DNA of 64,000 nt from Oscillospiraceae bacterium (GTDB lineage Bacteria; Bacillota; Clostridia; Oscillospirales; Ruminococcaceae): positions 1 to 64,000 of the forward strand of contig JAQXGE010000045.1 of NCBI GenBank assembly GCA_029006135.1. Direction: 5' to 3'. The notes under the pieces were generated by a model, which saw nothing but the letters and a program-made list of their open reading frames with translations, was not told the DNA's origin and searched no databases. Both the position numbers and the translations under genes were made by a program. This document shows, in pieces, positions 25,880 through 35,268 of the stretch. Every line of letters begins with the position of its first letter. The stretch's first letter is position 1.

Positions 25880-27259
25880 TTGGAAAATATAACCTATACC
25901 CATAATGCCGAAGCCGCTGCAGTCATTGCTCGGTATTATGATACGCCGCCCATGGCTTATGTTCACAGCTACGGCTGTCAGCAGAACGTGAATGACGGTG
26001 AGAAAATTCGCGGCGTTTTGCTGGATGCCGGTTTCGGAATCTGTGAAAACGTTGAGCAGGCAGACTTGATTCTGTTTAACACCTGCGCTGTGCGTGAACA
26101 CGCAGAACAGCGCGTGTTCGGCAATGTAGGCGCGCTGAAAAAACTCAAAGAAAAGAATCCGCGTCTCATCATCGGCGTCTGCGGCTGTATGGCGCAGCAG
26201 AAGCATATTGTCGATAAGCTGCGTGCCAGCTATCCATATGTGGATTTAGTGTTTGGCGTGGACGGAATTGATCGCCTGCCGGCCATGATTGCACAGCGCC
26301 TGCAGCAGGGAAAACGCTATCTGGAAGACCCGCAGGAACGCAACGCCGTAGTGGAGGAAATGCCCATCCGGCGCGACTCTGGCTTCCGTGCATGGCTGCC
26401 GATTATGTATGGGTGTGATAATTTCTGCACCTACTGCATTGTGCCTTATGTGAGGGGCAGGGAACGCAGCCGCAAGCCGGAAAATATTCTGGCGGAATTC
26501 AAGGAACTTGTGGAGCAAGGCTACAAGGAAATTACGCTGCTTGGCCAAAATGTGAACAGCTACGGTAAGGGATTGGAAGAATATATTGACTTTGCCGATT
26601 TGCTGAATCTGCTCTGCACGGTACCGGGAGACTATCAAATCCGATTCATGACCAGCCATCCCAAGGATGCAAGCCATAAACTGATTGACACCATTGCGGC
26701 GCAGGATCACCTGTGCAAGCATATTCATCTTCCTGTTCAGTCCGGCAGCGACCGGCTTCTCAAAGAGATGAACCGTCATTATACGGTGGAGCAGTATCTT
26801 GAACTGGTGGATTATGCACGGGAAAAAATCCCCGGGGTGACCTTCTCCAGCGATATTATTGTCGGCTTCCCCGGCGAGACGGAGGAGGATTTCCAGGATA
26901 CACTGGCTTTGATTGAAAAGGTGCGCTATATGCAGCTTTTCACATTCATCTACTCCAAGCGTGAAGGAACAAAGGCGGCTTCAATGCCCGACCCAACCAC
27001 GCACGCAGAGAAAGCGGAGCGGATGAATCGTCTGCTCAAAGTACAGGATGCCATTGCATTCCCGATGGTTGCAGCTATGGCTGGTCAGACGGTTCGGGTG
27101 CTTGTGGAAGCGGCGGGGCGCAACCCTGGCACGCTCAACGGACGCCTTGATAACAATCTCGTTGTTGAGTTCCCAGGGCAGGAAAGTCTGATCGGACAAT
27201 ATGCCAATGTTCACCTGACTGGTTCGCGCGCTGCGCTGCTCACCGGTGAACTTGCCTGA
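25880..27259 (+). CDS. miaB: tRNA-2-methylthio-N6-dimethylallyladenosine synthase MiaB
   Basis: Radical-SAM methylthiotransferase that adds CH3S to i6A37 of tRNAs reading UNN codons; 459 residues. The auxiliary cluster cysteines are C33 (SYGCQQN), C69 (NTCAVRE) and C103 (CGCMAQQ). The radical-SAM cluster is C179-xxx-C183-xx-C186. A C-terminal TRAM domain (about 390-455) binds tRNA. Start TTG 25880 is 7 bases after GGGAG; an in-frame ATG at 25826 has no ribosome site and would place the leader hairpin inside the gene. MiaA, which makes its i6A substrate, lies 5 kb downstream in the same cluster. Confidence 0.94.
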   Translation: MENITYTHNAEAAAVIARYYDTPPMAYVHSYGCQQNVNDGEKIRGVLLDAGFGICENVEQADLILFNTCAVREHAEQRVFGNVGALKKLKEKNPRLIIGVCGCMAQQKHIVDKLRASYPYVDLVFGVDGIDRLPAMIAQRLQQGKRYLEDPQERNAVVEEMPIRRDSGFRAWLPIMYGCDNFCTYCIVPYVRGRERSRKPENILAEFKELVEQGYKEITLLGQNVNSYGKGLEEYIDFADLLNLLCTVPGDYQIRFMTSHPKDASHKLIDTIAAQDHLCKHIHLPVQSGSDRLLKEMNRHYTVEQYLELVDYAREKIPGVTFSSDIIVGFPGETEEDFQDTLALIEKVRYMQLFTFIYSKREGTKAASMPDPTTHAEKAERMNRLLKVQDAIAFPMVAAMAGQTVRVLVEAAGRNPGTLNGRLDNNLVVEFPGQESLIGQYANVHLTGSRAALLTGELA

Positions 27260-27301
27260 TAACACAAGACAATACGAAAAACATAAAAGGAGATTATTTA
27301 A

Positions 27302-27709
27302 ATGGATTGCATTGAACTTTTTAAGAAAGCTGCGGCTGCTATGCAGACCGATCCCCGTTACCTCGAACTGGACGCTGCACGCCGGGAAAATGACATGGAT
27401 GAGGAACTTCAGGGGCTGATTGGCGAATTTAATCTGGCTCGCCTTGACATGAACAACGAGGCCTCCAAAAGTGAACCCGATAACGCGCGCATCAGCGAGC
27501 TGAATGACAAGGTCAACAGCCTGTATACCCAGATTATGTCCAGCGAGGGCATGGTCCGCTACAACGCTGCGAAGTCCGAGTGTGAGGCAATGGTCAATCA
27601 TATTGATGCGATCATCAACACGGCCATGAACGGCGGCGACCCCATGACGGTCAATGCACCCCAGGGCGGATGCACGGGCAGCTGTGCAACCTGCGGGGGC
27701 TGCCACTAA
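27302..27709 (+). CDS. YlbF/YmcA family regulator with C-terminal cysteine cluster
   Basis: A 135-residue helical protein of the Com_YlbF family. In B. subtilis YmcA, YlbF and YaaT form a complex that helps RNase Y process mRNAs and speeds Spo0A phosphorylation, and it binds iron-sulfur clusters. Helices span about 1-110; the tail has C124, C128, C131 and C134 in CTGSCATCGGCH, a plausible cluster or metal site. Position between miaB and mutS matches ymcA (ricA) of B. subtilis, so that orthology is likely although not proven. Ribosome site AGGAGA precedes ATG 27302. Confidence 0.85.
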   Translation: MDCIELFKKAAAAMQTDPRYLELDAARRENDMDEELQGLIGEFNLARLDMNNEASKSEPDNARISELNDKVNSLYTQIMSSEGMVRYNAAKSECEAMVNHIDAIINTAMNGGDPMTVNAPQGGCTGSCATCGGCH

Positions 27710-27747
27710 CCCGGAAACGATTTCATCAGGAATCAGGAGTGTGAAGC

Positions 27748-30405
27748 ATGGCTGAAAAGACGGTTTCCCAAAAGACACAGGAAATCGACAACCAGACGGT
27801 GTCGCCCATGATGCAGCAGTATCTCGAGATTAAGCGCCAGCATCCCAATGAGATTCTGTTTTATCGTGTTGGAGACTTTTATGAAATGTTCTTTGAGGAT
27901 GCCCTCACGGCATCCCGTGAACTTGAGCTGACCCTGACGGGAAAAGCTTGTGGGCTTGAGGAGCGTGCACCGATGTGCGGCGTTCCGTTCCATTCCTATG
28001 AGGTCTATGCCGCACGCCTGATTGCCAAGGGATACAAAGTAGCCATCTGTGAACAGATGGAAAATCCCGCAACAGCCAAAGGACTTGTGAAGCGGGACAT
28101 TATCCGGGTCATTACTCCCGGCACCGTAATCGAGAGCAGTATGCTTGCAGATGATAAAAACAATTATATCTGCAGTATCTGCGCCCGGCGTTCCCGGAAT
28201 AGATGGAAGGCAGGCATCTGCTTTGCGGACATTTCTACCGGTGAAGCCTATGCAACGGAACTGAACTCCGAGAAAATGGGGACGGCAATTATAACCGAAC
28301 TGTGCCGCTATATGCCCAGTGAGATTTTAATTAACCCGGCTATTCTGGATTTGAAGGAAGTCACCAATTATATCCGCCAGCATACCAATGCACTGGTCGA
28401 ACTGCGCGAGGAGCCCTGCTACAAACAGAGCACGATTGAATCTGCGATGGCAGAACAGTTTGGCCCGGACTGGAAGCAGACGGGGTATTTTGCTCCTGAT
28501 GGGTTGGTTCCGTATGCGTTTGGCGCATTGCTCGGCTACCTCTATGAGACGCAAAAACATGGTGTAGATCGCATTCGGAACATACAAAACTATGCAGATG
28601 CTCAGTTTATGCATCTGTCCCCTGTAACAAGGGCAAACCTGGAACTGACCGAGACAATGCGCGGGAGGGAAAAGCGCGGTACGCTTCTCTGGGTGCTGGA
28701 TAAAACTGAAACATCCATGGGCAAACGGCAGCTTCGCTCCTGGATTGAACAGCCTCTTGTGGATAGTACTGCGATCAATCGCCGTCAGGATGCGGTGGAA
28801 GCGCTCTATAACGCCAACGTGACCCGCGCCGATCTGCGGGAAGCACTGAGCCATGTTTTTGATATCGAACGTCTCACGACCCGAATCCTTTATGGTTCCG
28901 CAACACCGCGCGAGGTCAAGTCACTGGGGGATACCTGCGCTTGCCTGCCGGAGGTAAAAGATTTGGCGGCCTCGTGCAGCGCATCGCTTTTGCAGGAGCT
29001 GGCCGGGCAGATTGATCCGCTTAAGGATATTCAGGATTTAATCGGCCGTGCGCTTGTGGATGACCCACCCGCCAATCTCAAGGATGGCGGCGCAATCCGC
29101 GAAGGGTATAATGCCGAGGTAGATGAACTGCGGGATATCATGCACGGCGGCAGAGGCTACTTGTCTCAAATGGAAGCCAAACTCAAGGAAGAAACCGGGA
29201 TTCCCAAGCTGAAAATCGGTTTCAACAAGGTCTTTGGCTATTATATCGAGGTAAGCCGCAGCTATGTGGGAAGTGTACCGGACAGTTTTATCCGCAAGCA
29301 GACGCTTACCACGGGAGAACGCTACATAACGCCCGAACTCAAAGAGCTGGAAAATAAAATTCTTGGTGCAAATGAACGCCTTTTGGTGCTGGAGCATCAG
29401 CTGTTTACCGATTTGCTGGATACTATTTCGGACGAACTTCTCCGTATTCAGCGCACGGCCTCAGCAGTGGCGCAGTTGGACGTTTTGGCCTCGTTTGCGG
29501 AAACTGCCGTACAGAACAACTATGTCAAACCCACAGTAGATGACAGCGATGTTCTTTCCATCACGGAAGGACGGCATCCCGTGATTGAGCAGATGCTCAA
29601 GGATAGTCTTTTTGTCCCGAATGATACAATGCTTGACGAGAGCGAAAACCGGATGCTCATCATCACAGGCCCTAACATGGCGGGCAAATCCACCTATATG
29701 CGCCAGAATGCCCTCATTGCGTTGATGGCGCAGATCGGAAGTTTTGTTCCGGCTTCTCAGTGCCGTGTAGGTGTGGTGGATGCTATTTTTACCCGCGTTG
29801 GTGCATCGGATGATCTGGCAGCAGGTCAGTCCACCTTTATGGTGGAAATGACGGAAGTGGCGGAAATTTTGCAGCGCGCCACCCGTGACAGCCTTGTGAT
29901 TTTGGATGAGATTGGCCGCGGCACTTCGACCTTTGACGGCATGAGTATCGCCCGGGCTGTTGTAGAATATATCTGCGACAAGATTGGTTGCAAAACACTC
30001 TTTGCTACACATTATCATGAACTGACCTCGATGGATCAGGATATATACGGCATCAAGAATTATAATATTGCCGTCAAAAAGAGGGGCGACGATATCACAT
30101 TCCTGCGACGCATCGTGGCAGGACCGGCAGATGACAGTTACGGAATTGAGGTGGCCAAGCTGGCGGGCCTTCCGGACGCGGTGATCAAACGCGCGCATAC
30201 GGTACTTCGTCAGCTTGAAGCGAGCGCGCCGGGAGCCAATACCGCTATGCAGCTTGATTTTGAAACGGTAGAAGCCTATAACAACCCGGAAGTTCCAAGC
30301 GAGGTAGTCGATAAGCTGAACACAGTGGACATCGAAACACTCACGCCTCTTGAGGCGCTGAACTTTTTGTACGAGTTGAAAAAGGCGCTGAACGGCGCCG
30401 AGTAA
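27748..30405 (+). CDS. mutS: DNA mismatch repair protein MutS
   Basis: Mismatch recognition ATPase, 885 residues, usual MutS1 length. The N-terminal domain carries the mismatch-stacking F44-x-E46 motif (GDFYEMF). Connector, lever and clamp regions follow. The ATPase has Walker A GPNMAGKST (641-649), DEIGRGTST Walker B and the ATHYHEL loop. The C-terminal tail (about 815-885) would hold the tetramerisation/beta-clamp region. It is followed 10 bases later by mutL. Ribosome site AGGAGTG precedes ATG 27748. Confidence 0.96.
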   Translation: MAEKTVSQKTQEIDNQTVSPMMQQYLEIKRQHPNEILFYRVGDFYEMFFEDALTASRELELTLTGKACGLEERAPMCGVPFHSYEVYAARLIAKGYKVAICEQMENPATAKGLVKRDIIRVITPGTVIESSMLADDKNNYICSICARRSRNRWKAGICFADISTGEAYATELNSEKMGTAIITELCRYMPSEILINPAILDLKEVTNYIRQHTNALVELREEPCYKQSTIESAMAEQFGPDWKQTGYFAPDGLVPYAFGALLGYLYETQKHGVDRIRNIQNYADAQFMHLSPVTRANLELTETMRGREKRGTLLWVLDKTETSMGKRQLRSWIEQPLVDSTAINRRQDAVEALYNANVTRADLREALSHVFDIERLTTRILYGSATPREVKSLGDTCACLPEVKDLAASCSASLLQELAGQIDPLKDIQDLIGRALVDDPPANLKDGGAIREGYNAEVDELRDIMHGGRGYLSQMEAKLKEETGIPKLKIGFNKVFGYYIEVSRSYVGSVPDSFIRKQTLTTGERYITPELKELENKILGANERLLVLEHQLFTDLLDTISDELLRIQRTASAVAQLDVLASFAETAVQNNYVKPTVDDSDVLSITEGRHPVIEQMLKDSLFVPNDTMLDESENRMLIITGPNMAGKSTYMRQNALIALMAQIGSFVPASQCRVGVVDAIFTRVGASDDLAAGQSTFMVEMTEVAEILQRATRDSLVILDEIGRGTSTFDGMSIARAVVEYICDKIGCKTLFATHYHELTSMDQDIYGIKNYNIAVKKRGDDITFLRRIVAGPADDSYGIEVAKLAGLPDAVIKRAHTVLRQLEASAPGANTAMQLDFETVEAYNNPEVPSEVVDKLNTVDIETLTPLEALNFLYELKKALNGAE

Positions 30406-30415
30406 GAGGTGCGTT

Positions 30416-32458
30416 ATGGCTGAAATTCGTGTGCTTGATAAGCACACTGCGGAACTGATTGCAGCGGGGGAGGTTGTGGAACGTCCGGCTTCTGTGGCAA
30501 AGGAGCTTCTGGAAAATTCCATCGATGCAGGTGCCACACAGATTACGCTCTCCATTCGCCGCGGCGGCATCCAGCAGATTCAAATTTCTGACAACGGCAG
30601 TGGTATTGAAGCGGAATATATTGATAAAGCGTTCATCCGTCATGCAACGAGTAAAATCGCCACGGCAGACGACCTTGGACACATTCATACGCTTGGATTC
30701 CGCGGGGAAGCCCTTGCTTCCATTGCCAGCGTTGCAAAAGTCGAGGTGCTGACCTGTACCGAGGCAGATGAATATGCCTGCTGTTACCGGATTGCCGGGG
30801 GAGAGCCGCAGGGAATGGAGCCGGGAGCGAGACCGCGCGGTACAACGGTGACGGTCAATGACCTTTTTTATAACACGCCTGCCCGCATGAAGTTCCTGAA
30901 AAAAGATGTAAGTGAGGGTACTTTTGTCGCGGATGTGGTGCTTCATGAAGCGCTCTCTCACCCGGAAATCTCTTTCCGGTTTGTGCGGGATGGCAAACAG
31001 CAGTTTGTGACGCCCGGTGACGGTGACCTGCGCAGCGCAGCTTATGCGGTTCTTGGCCGTGAGTTTGCCCGCGACCTTCTGCCCCTTGAGAGCCAAAGCG
31101 GGATTTACCGTGTGACGGGGTTGATTACGCCGCCGCGCGCCTGCCGTGCCTCCCGCAGTGCCCAGCATTTTTACGTCAATGGACGCTACGTCAAAAACCG
31201 CACGATGATGGCGGCACTTGAGAATGCCTATAAAGGAACACTGATGCAGGGCAAGTTCCCCGGTGCCATCCTGAGGATTGATATGCCTGCCGATATGGTG
31301 GATGTCAATGTCCATCCTGCAAAGACGGAAATCCGTTTCGCGCGGGAAAGCGATGTCTTTGACGCCGTGTATCGTGCAGTTCGCAGTGCCTTGACGGCAC
31401 CGGGCAGCGGAGAATGCCGATTTAATCTTGAACATACGGGTGCACCGCGCCCCGCGCAGGATTCTTTGGCGGCGCAGCGTCAGCCTTCGGCTAAGCCCGT
31501 ATATCCGTCTGCGGGTTCCGCTGCACCGGAAAAACGCTTTAATACGCTTTCCGCCGCGGAATACAGAGCACTGAACCAGCTGACAAAGCCGGTTGAAGCC
31601 CGTCCTCTGCCCAAAACGCAGGAGGATAACACGGAACTTCTTCTCCACTCAAGCCGCGTACCATACAACCAGCCTGAGAGGAAAACCGCAAAAGAGGAAA
31701 AGCTGTGGGAGCCGCCGGTAGCCGCCCCGCAGCCGCCGGTTTTTATGCCTTCTGCCACGGAAAAACAGGCACCAGCCGTTGACGCAGAACAGAGTGTAAT
31801 GGCTAGTTCAGAACCGGAAAATGCCGGGCTCAGTGCAATTCCGGAACCGCTGCCTGAGCAGACAGCCTTCCAACCTGTGAAGGAAAAAACGCCGCTGCGC
31901 GTAGTGGGGGAGGTCTTTAAGACCTACATTATCACGGAAAGGGAGAACGAACTCTGCCTTATTGATAAACACGCGGCTCATGAGCGAATTCTGTTTGAAC
32001 AGCTGTCAAAGGACTACGGCAATGTTCCCTCCCAGATGCTTCTGGTTCCGGTACAGGTTAACCTGTCGGCAGAGGAAAAACAGGCGGTCATGCAAAATCT
32101 GGAACTTTTGCGTGACGCGGGAGTAGAAGCCGAGGACTACGGCGGTTCTGCTGTGATTGTCCGTTCGGTGCCGGCCGACGTATCGGTGGATGATGTGGAG
32201 GATATGCTGTTGGAACTGGCAAATCACCTTCTTAATGGCGGCAGAAATGCTTTGCGGGAAAAAACCGAGTGGGTCCTCCATTCCATTGCCTGCCGCGCCG
32301 CCATCAAAGCAGGGGATAAGACAAGCGAAAGAGAAATGCTTGAACTTGCACAAAAAATCATGGACGGTACAGTGCCGCCGTTTTGCCCTCATGGCCGTCC
32401 CTGCGTGCTTAAATTGACCCGGAAGGAGCTGGAAAAACAGTTTGGCCGCCTTGTGTAA
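30416..32458 (+). CDS. mutL: DNA mismatch repair protein MutL, endonuclease type
   Basis: Mismatch repair nickase and mediator, 680 residues. The GHKL ATPase domain (1-330) has ELLENSIDAG with catalytic E33, DNGSGI and GFRGEAL. A variable Pro/Glu-rich linker spans about 345-490. The C-terminal domain has the endonuclease metal motif D517-x-HAAHER and the later CPHGRP block, both missing in MutH-dependent E. coli MutL, so this MutL should nick DNA itself. Start ATG 30416 follows AAGAGGTG. The 3' end overlaps miaA by 17 bases. Confidence 0.95.
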   Translation: MAEIRVLDKHTAELIAAGEVVERPASVAKELLENSIDAGATQITLSIRRGGIQQIQISDNGSGIEAEYIDKAFIRHATSKIATADDLGHIHTLGFRGEALASIASVAKVEVLTCTEADEYACCYRIAGGEPQGMEPGARPRGTTVTVNDLFYNTPARMKFLKKDVSEGTFVADVVLHEALSHPEISFRFVRDGKQQFVTPGDGDLRSAAYAVLGREFARDLLPLESQSGIYRVTGLITPPRACRASRSAQHFYVNGRYVKNRTMMAALENAYKGTLMQGKFPGAILRIDMPADMVDVNVHPAKTEIRFARESDVFDAVYRAVRSALTAPGSGECRFNLEHTGAPRPAQDSLAAQRQPSAKPVYPSAGSAAPEKRFNTLSAAEYRALNQLTKPVEARPLPKTQEDNTELLLHSSRVPYNQPERKTAKEEKLWEPPVAAPQPPVFMPSATEKQAPAVDAEQSVMASSEPENAGLSAIPEPLPEQTAFQPVKEKTPLRVVGEVFKTYIITERENELCLIDKHAAHERILFEQLSKDYGNVPSQMLLVPVQVNLSAEEKQAVMQNLELLRDAGVEAEDYGGSAVIVRSVPADVSVDDVEDMLLELANHLLNGGRNALREKTEWVLHSIACRAAIKAGDKTSEREMLELAQKIMDGTVPPFCPHGRPCVLKLTRKELEKQFGRLV

Positions 32459-33395
32459 TGATACCCGCCCCCGAGTGATTGCTATTGGAGGGCCGACTGC
32501 GACCGGAAAGACGGCTCTTTCTGTTGAGCTGGCTCTTCAATTTGAAGGGGAAATCATCAGCGCTGATTCCATGCAGATTTATCAGGGTCTTGATATCGGT
32601 ACCGCAAAAGTGACGCCGGAAGAAACAAAAGGCGTGCCGCACTACCTTGTTGACTTTCTTGCGCCGGATAAGACATTCAGCGTGGCGGATTTTGTCACAA
32701 TGGCAGGTTCAGCCATCCAGGATATTACAGGCCGGGGGCGGCTTCCTTTTGTGGTTGGCGGGACTGGACTATATATATCCAGTTTGCTCAATGGGCTGAA
32801 CTTCACGCCGGAAAAACCAGATACTTCTGTAAGAGATACGCTGAACAAACGCTTGGAGAAGGAAGGATCACAGGCTCTTTACGAAGAACTTGTGCGGGCA
32901 GATCCGGAATACGCGGCAACGGTTCATCCCAATAACACAGTTCGGGTTATTCGCGCCCTGGAACTTTTTTATGCAACGGGACGCAGAATGAGCGAAGAAC
33001 GTGCGGCGGCCCGCCCGGAGCAGCCGCCCTATCGATCGCTCTGCCTTTGCCTGACCTGCCGGGATCGCTCATTGCTGTATCGTCGAATTGATTCGCGGTG
33101 CGATGAGATGCTCCGCCGCGGCATCCTCGAGGAGGCAGAACTGGTTTACCGCAACAAAGATGTATATTGCACGGCTGCACAAGCCATCGGATATAAGGAA
33201 TTCTTTCCCTACTTTGAGGGAACAAAGGAACTGAACGATTGCTTGAACAGCCTCAAACAGGCTTCCCGGAACTATGCCAAACGCCAGTTGACCTGGTTCC
33301 GGCGTCAGACAAACGCCGTCTGGCTTTACCTGGAGGATGGCGATGCGCAACAGCGCGCTGCACAGGAAATCACAAATTTTCTATTACAGGAATGA
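32442..33395 (+). CDS. miaA: tRNA dimethylallyltransferase MiaA
   Basis: Transfers dimethylallyl from DMAPP to A37 of UNN-reading tRNAs, giving the i6A that MiaB modifies further; 317 residues. P-loop GPTATGKT (17-24), substrate loop ISADSMQIYQGLDIGTAKVT (39-58), the GGTGLYI block and QAIGYKEF are intact. The start is uncertain: TTG 32442, inside the mutL 3' end with AAGGAG 13 bases upstream, gives the expected N-terminus; a TTG at 32451 is the alternative. Overlap with mutL suggests coupled translation. Confidence 0.92.
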   Translation: MAALCNDTRPRVIAIGGPTATGKTALSVELALQFEGEIISADSMQIYQGLDIGTAKVTPEETKGVPHYLVDFLAPDKTFSVADFVTMAGSAIQDITGRGRLPFVVGGTGLYISSLLNGLNFTPEKPDTSVRDTLNKRLEKEGSQALYEELVRADPEYAATVHPNNTVRVIRALELFYATGRRMSEERAAARPEQPPYRSLCLCLTCRDRSLLYRRIDSRCDEMLRRGILEEAELVYRNKDVYCTAAQAIGYKEFFPYFEGTKELNDCLNSLKQASRNYAKRQLTWFRRQTNAVWLYLEDGDAQQRAAQEITNFLLQE

Positions 33396-33435
33396 AGAAT
33401 CCGGAATAGTTTGAGAGAGGGGGGGGAAAAAAACA

Positions 33436-34671
33436 ATGCAGGAAAAACAAGCGTCAAAAAATTCTGCTGCTGTCAAGGCATTCTTGATTGCTATCACAAT
33501 TTTGTTTGTTGTGGCACTGCTGTATGTGGGCGTTCAGCTCTACGCCATATGGCACCGCACTTACAAGACAGAAACGGCTATTTCGTATACGATGGCCGAC
33601 AGTGTTACCCTATCGGGCGTGGCGGTTTTTGATGCAGTCGATGTGCCAGGAGAGGGAAACCTCGGCTACATTGTTGCAGACGGAGAACGAGTAAGCGCCG
33701 GAACCGTGATTGCCGAGCAGTATACCGATGAATCTCAGGGAGTTCTGCGGGAACGTCTTGACCGGTTGGACCGCACGCTTGAGCTGCTGAACAAGTCGCA
33801 GAACTCGACTGGCAGCGATCTGTCCATGCTGACATCGCAGACACGGTCTGCTTTGTACAATCTATTGGATCAGATAGACTCCGCTTCTTACAGCGGCATT
33901 GCTCAGGCGGAAGAAGATTTCCTGCTGGCACAGAACCGCCTCCAAATCAGCACAGGACAGGCAAATGATTTTGATGCCGTTATATCTTCGCTCCAAGGGG
34001 AACGGGACGCCGTTGCCGAACAGCTTAGTGGACTGACAACGATTACGGCACAGACAAACGGCTATTTTATTTCTTCGTCTTCTGCTAATCCAATCACGGC
34101 AGATGAGGAAGCGCTCGAAAATATGAGTCCGTCTGAACTCAGCAATTTTCTTGCACAGCAGACGGATTCTTCCTCTGAGGGACTGGCAGGACATATTGTG
34201 ACAGGCTTTTCCTGGAAATTTTACGGCGTTTGCCCAATAGATGTTGCGCAAAGACTCAGCAATGCGGAGCGGGTGAATATCAGCGTTCCGGGAAAGGAAA
34301 ACGACCCTCTTCAGGCAACTGTTCTGGAAGTGACGACGGACGAGGAATCAGGGATTGCCAAGGTCGTTGTTGAGTGCCGAAGCATAAACGCCGAAGTTCT
34401 GCGCCTTGGCGCGGAGGAAGCGCAGATTGATCTGAAAACCTATGAGGGAATTCGTATAGACCGCCGCGCGCTCCATATCAAGGACGGCGCTAAAGGTGTC
34501 TATGTCAAATACGGCGATTTGCAGAGATTCCGCAAGATTACGATCTTGTATGAGGATGAAAATTATATTCTCGTCCCGGATGATGGCGCACTTGGAACTG
34601 ATAACGAAGTACGCTTATATGATGAGATCATCGTAGAAGGAAGCAATTTACAGGATGGGAAACTGCTGTAA
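33436..34671 (+). CDS. HlyD-like membrane fusion/adaptor protein
   Basis: A 411-residue protein with one N-terminal membrane helix (about 15-37) and an extracellular body. A lipoyl-like half-motif (LGYIVADGERVSAGTVIAEQ, 75-94) precedes a helical hairpin (about 103-205) and a beta-rich C-terminal part, the order of HlyD/RND adaptor subunits. No ABC, RND or MFS transporter gene is adjacent, so it is an orphan adaptor. It stands 130 bases before sepF and just after miaA. The ribosome region is eight G followed by seven A (33419-33433). Function is unproven; a role in envelope or division-site assembly is only inferred from the neighbours. Confidence 0.75.
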   Translation: MQEKQASKNSAAVKAFLIAITILFVVALLYVGVQLYAIWHRTYKTETAISYTMADSVTLSGVAVFDAVDVPGEGNLGYIVADGERVSAGTVIAEQYTDESQGVLRERLDRLDRTLELLNKSQNSTGSDLSMLTSQTRSALYNLLDQIDSASYSGIAQAEEDFLLAQNRLQISTGQANDFDAVISSLQGERDAVAEQLSGLTTITAQTNGYFISSSSANPITADEEALENMSPSELSNFLAQQTDSSSEGLAGHIVTGFSWKFYGVCPIDVAQRLSNAERVNISVPGKENDPLQATVLEVTTDEESGIAKVVVECRSINAEVLRLGAEEAQIDLKTYEGIRIDRRALHIKDGAKGVYVKYGDLQRFRKITILYEDENYILVPDDGALGTDNEVRLYDEIIVEGSNLQDGKLL

Positions 34672-34694
34672 TGCGCTTTTGTTCCGCTTTTGTA

Positions 34695-34723
34695 TTGACA
34701 AGCGGACAAAAAAGGAAGATAAT
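34695..34723 (+). promoter_or_regulatory. sepF-cluster promoter
   Basis: A consensus TTGACA (34695-34700), 17-base spacer and GATAAT (34718-34723). The leader to the sepF ATG is about 70 bases. Confidence 0.7.
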
Positions 34724-34800
34724 ATTTAATGTGTATTTTGCAGAATTATGCAATGGTGCAAAGGGCACATCAGTAATCAATGAGTGAAGGAGTAACGGCC

Positions 34801-35268
34801 ATGTCCATGTTCGACGGTTTGAAGAACGCCCTTGGATTTAATCAGGATCCGGATGAGGACTCTTATTTGGATGATACGACAGACGAAATTTATGCAGGTG
34901 GCCAAGGCGCTTCGTCGGGGCAGGATGATTACGGCCAGCCGGAGATGAGCAAACAGCCCCACAGCAACAAAGTGGTCAATATCAATGCAACAACTCAGCT
35001 TCAGGTTGTTCTGGTCAAACCGGAACGCTTTGACGATGCGGCTGCTATTGCCGATCAGCTCAACAACAAGCGTACGGTTGTGCTGAACCTTGAATCTGCC
35101 AACAAAGAGGTCTCCCGCCGGCTGATCGATTTCCTCTCTGGCGTGGCGTATGCCAACAATGGACAGATTAAGCGTGTGGCGACCAGCACGTTCATCATCA
35201 CGCCATATAATGTCGGCATTATGGGCGATCTGATTGATGAGCTGGAGAACAATGGCGTCTTCTTCTGA
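34801..35268 (+). CDS. sepF: Cell division protein SepF
   Basis: A 155-residue FtsZ-binding, membrane-associated division protein. The amphipathic N-terminal peptide MSMFDGLKNALGF is the membrane anchor; an acidic, low-complexity linker (about 16-55) leads to the SepF core (60-155) with VVLNLE and the SGVAYANNGQIKRV ring-forming region. Start ATG 34801 has GAAGGAG 8 bases upstream; ATG 34780 would place that site in the coding sequence. The ylmH start overlaps its end by 17 bases. Confidence 0.94.
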   Translation: MSMFDGLKNALGFNQDPDEDSYLDDTTDEIYAGGQGASSGQDDYGQPEMSKQPHSNKVVNINATTQLQVVLVKPERFDDAAAIADQLNNKRTVVLNLESANKEVSRRLIDFLSGVAYANNGQIKRVATSTFIITPYNVGIMGDLIDELENNGVFF

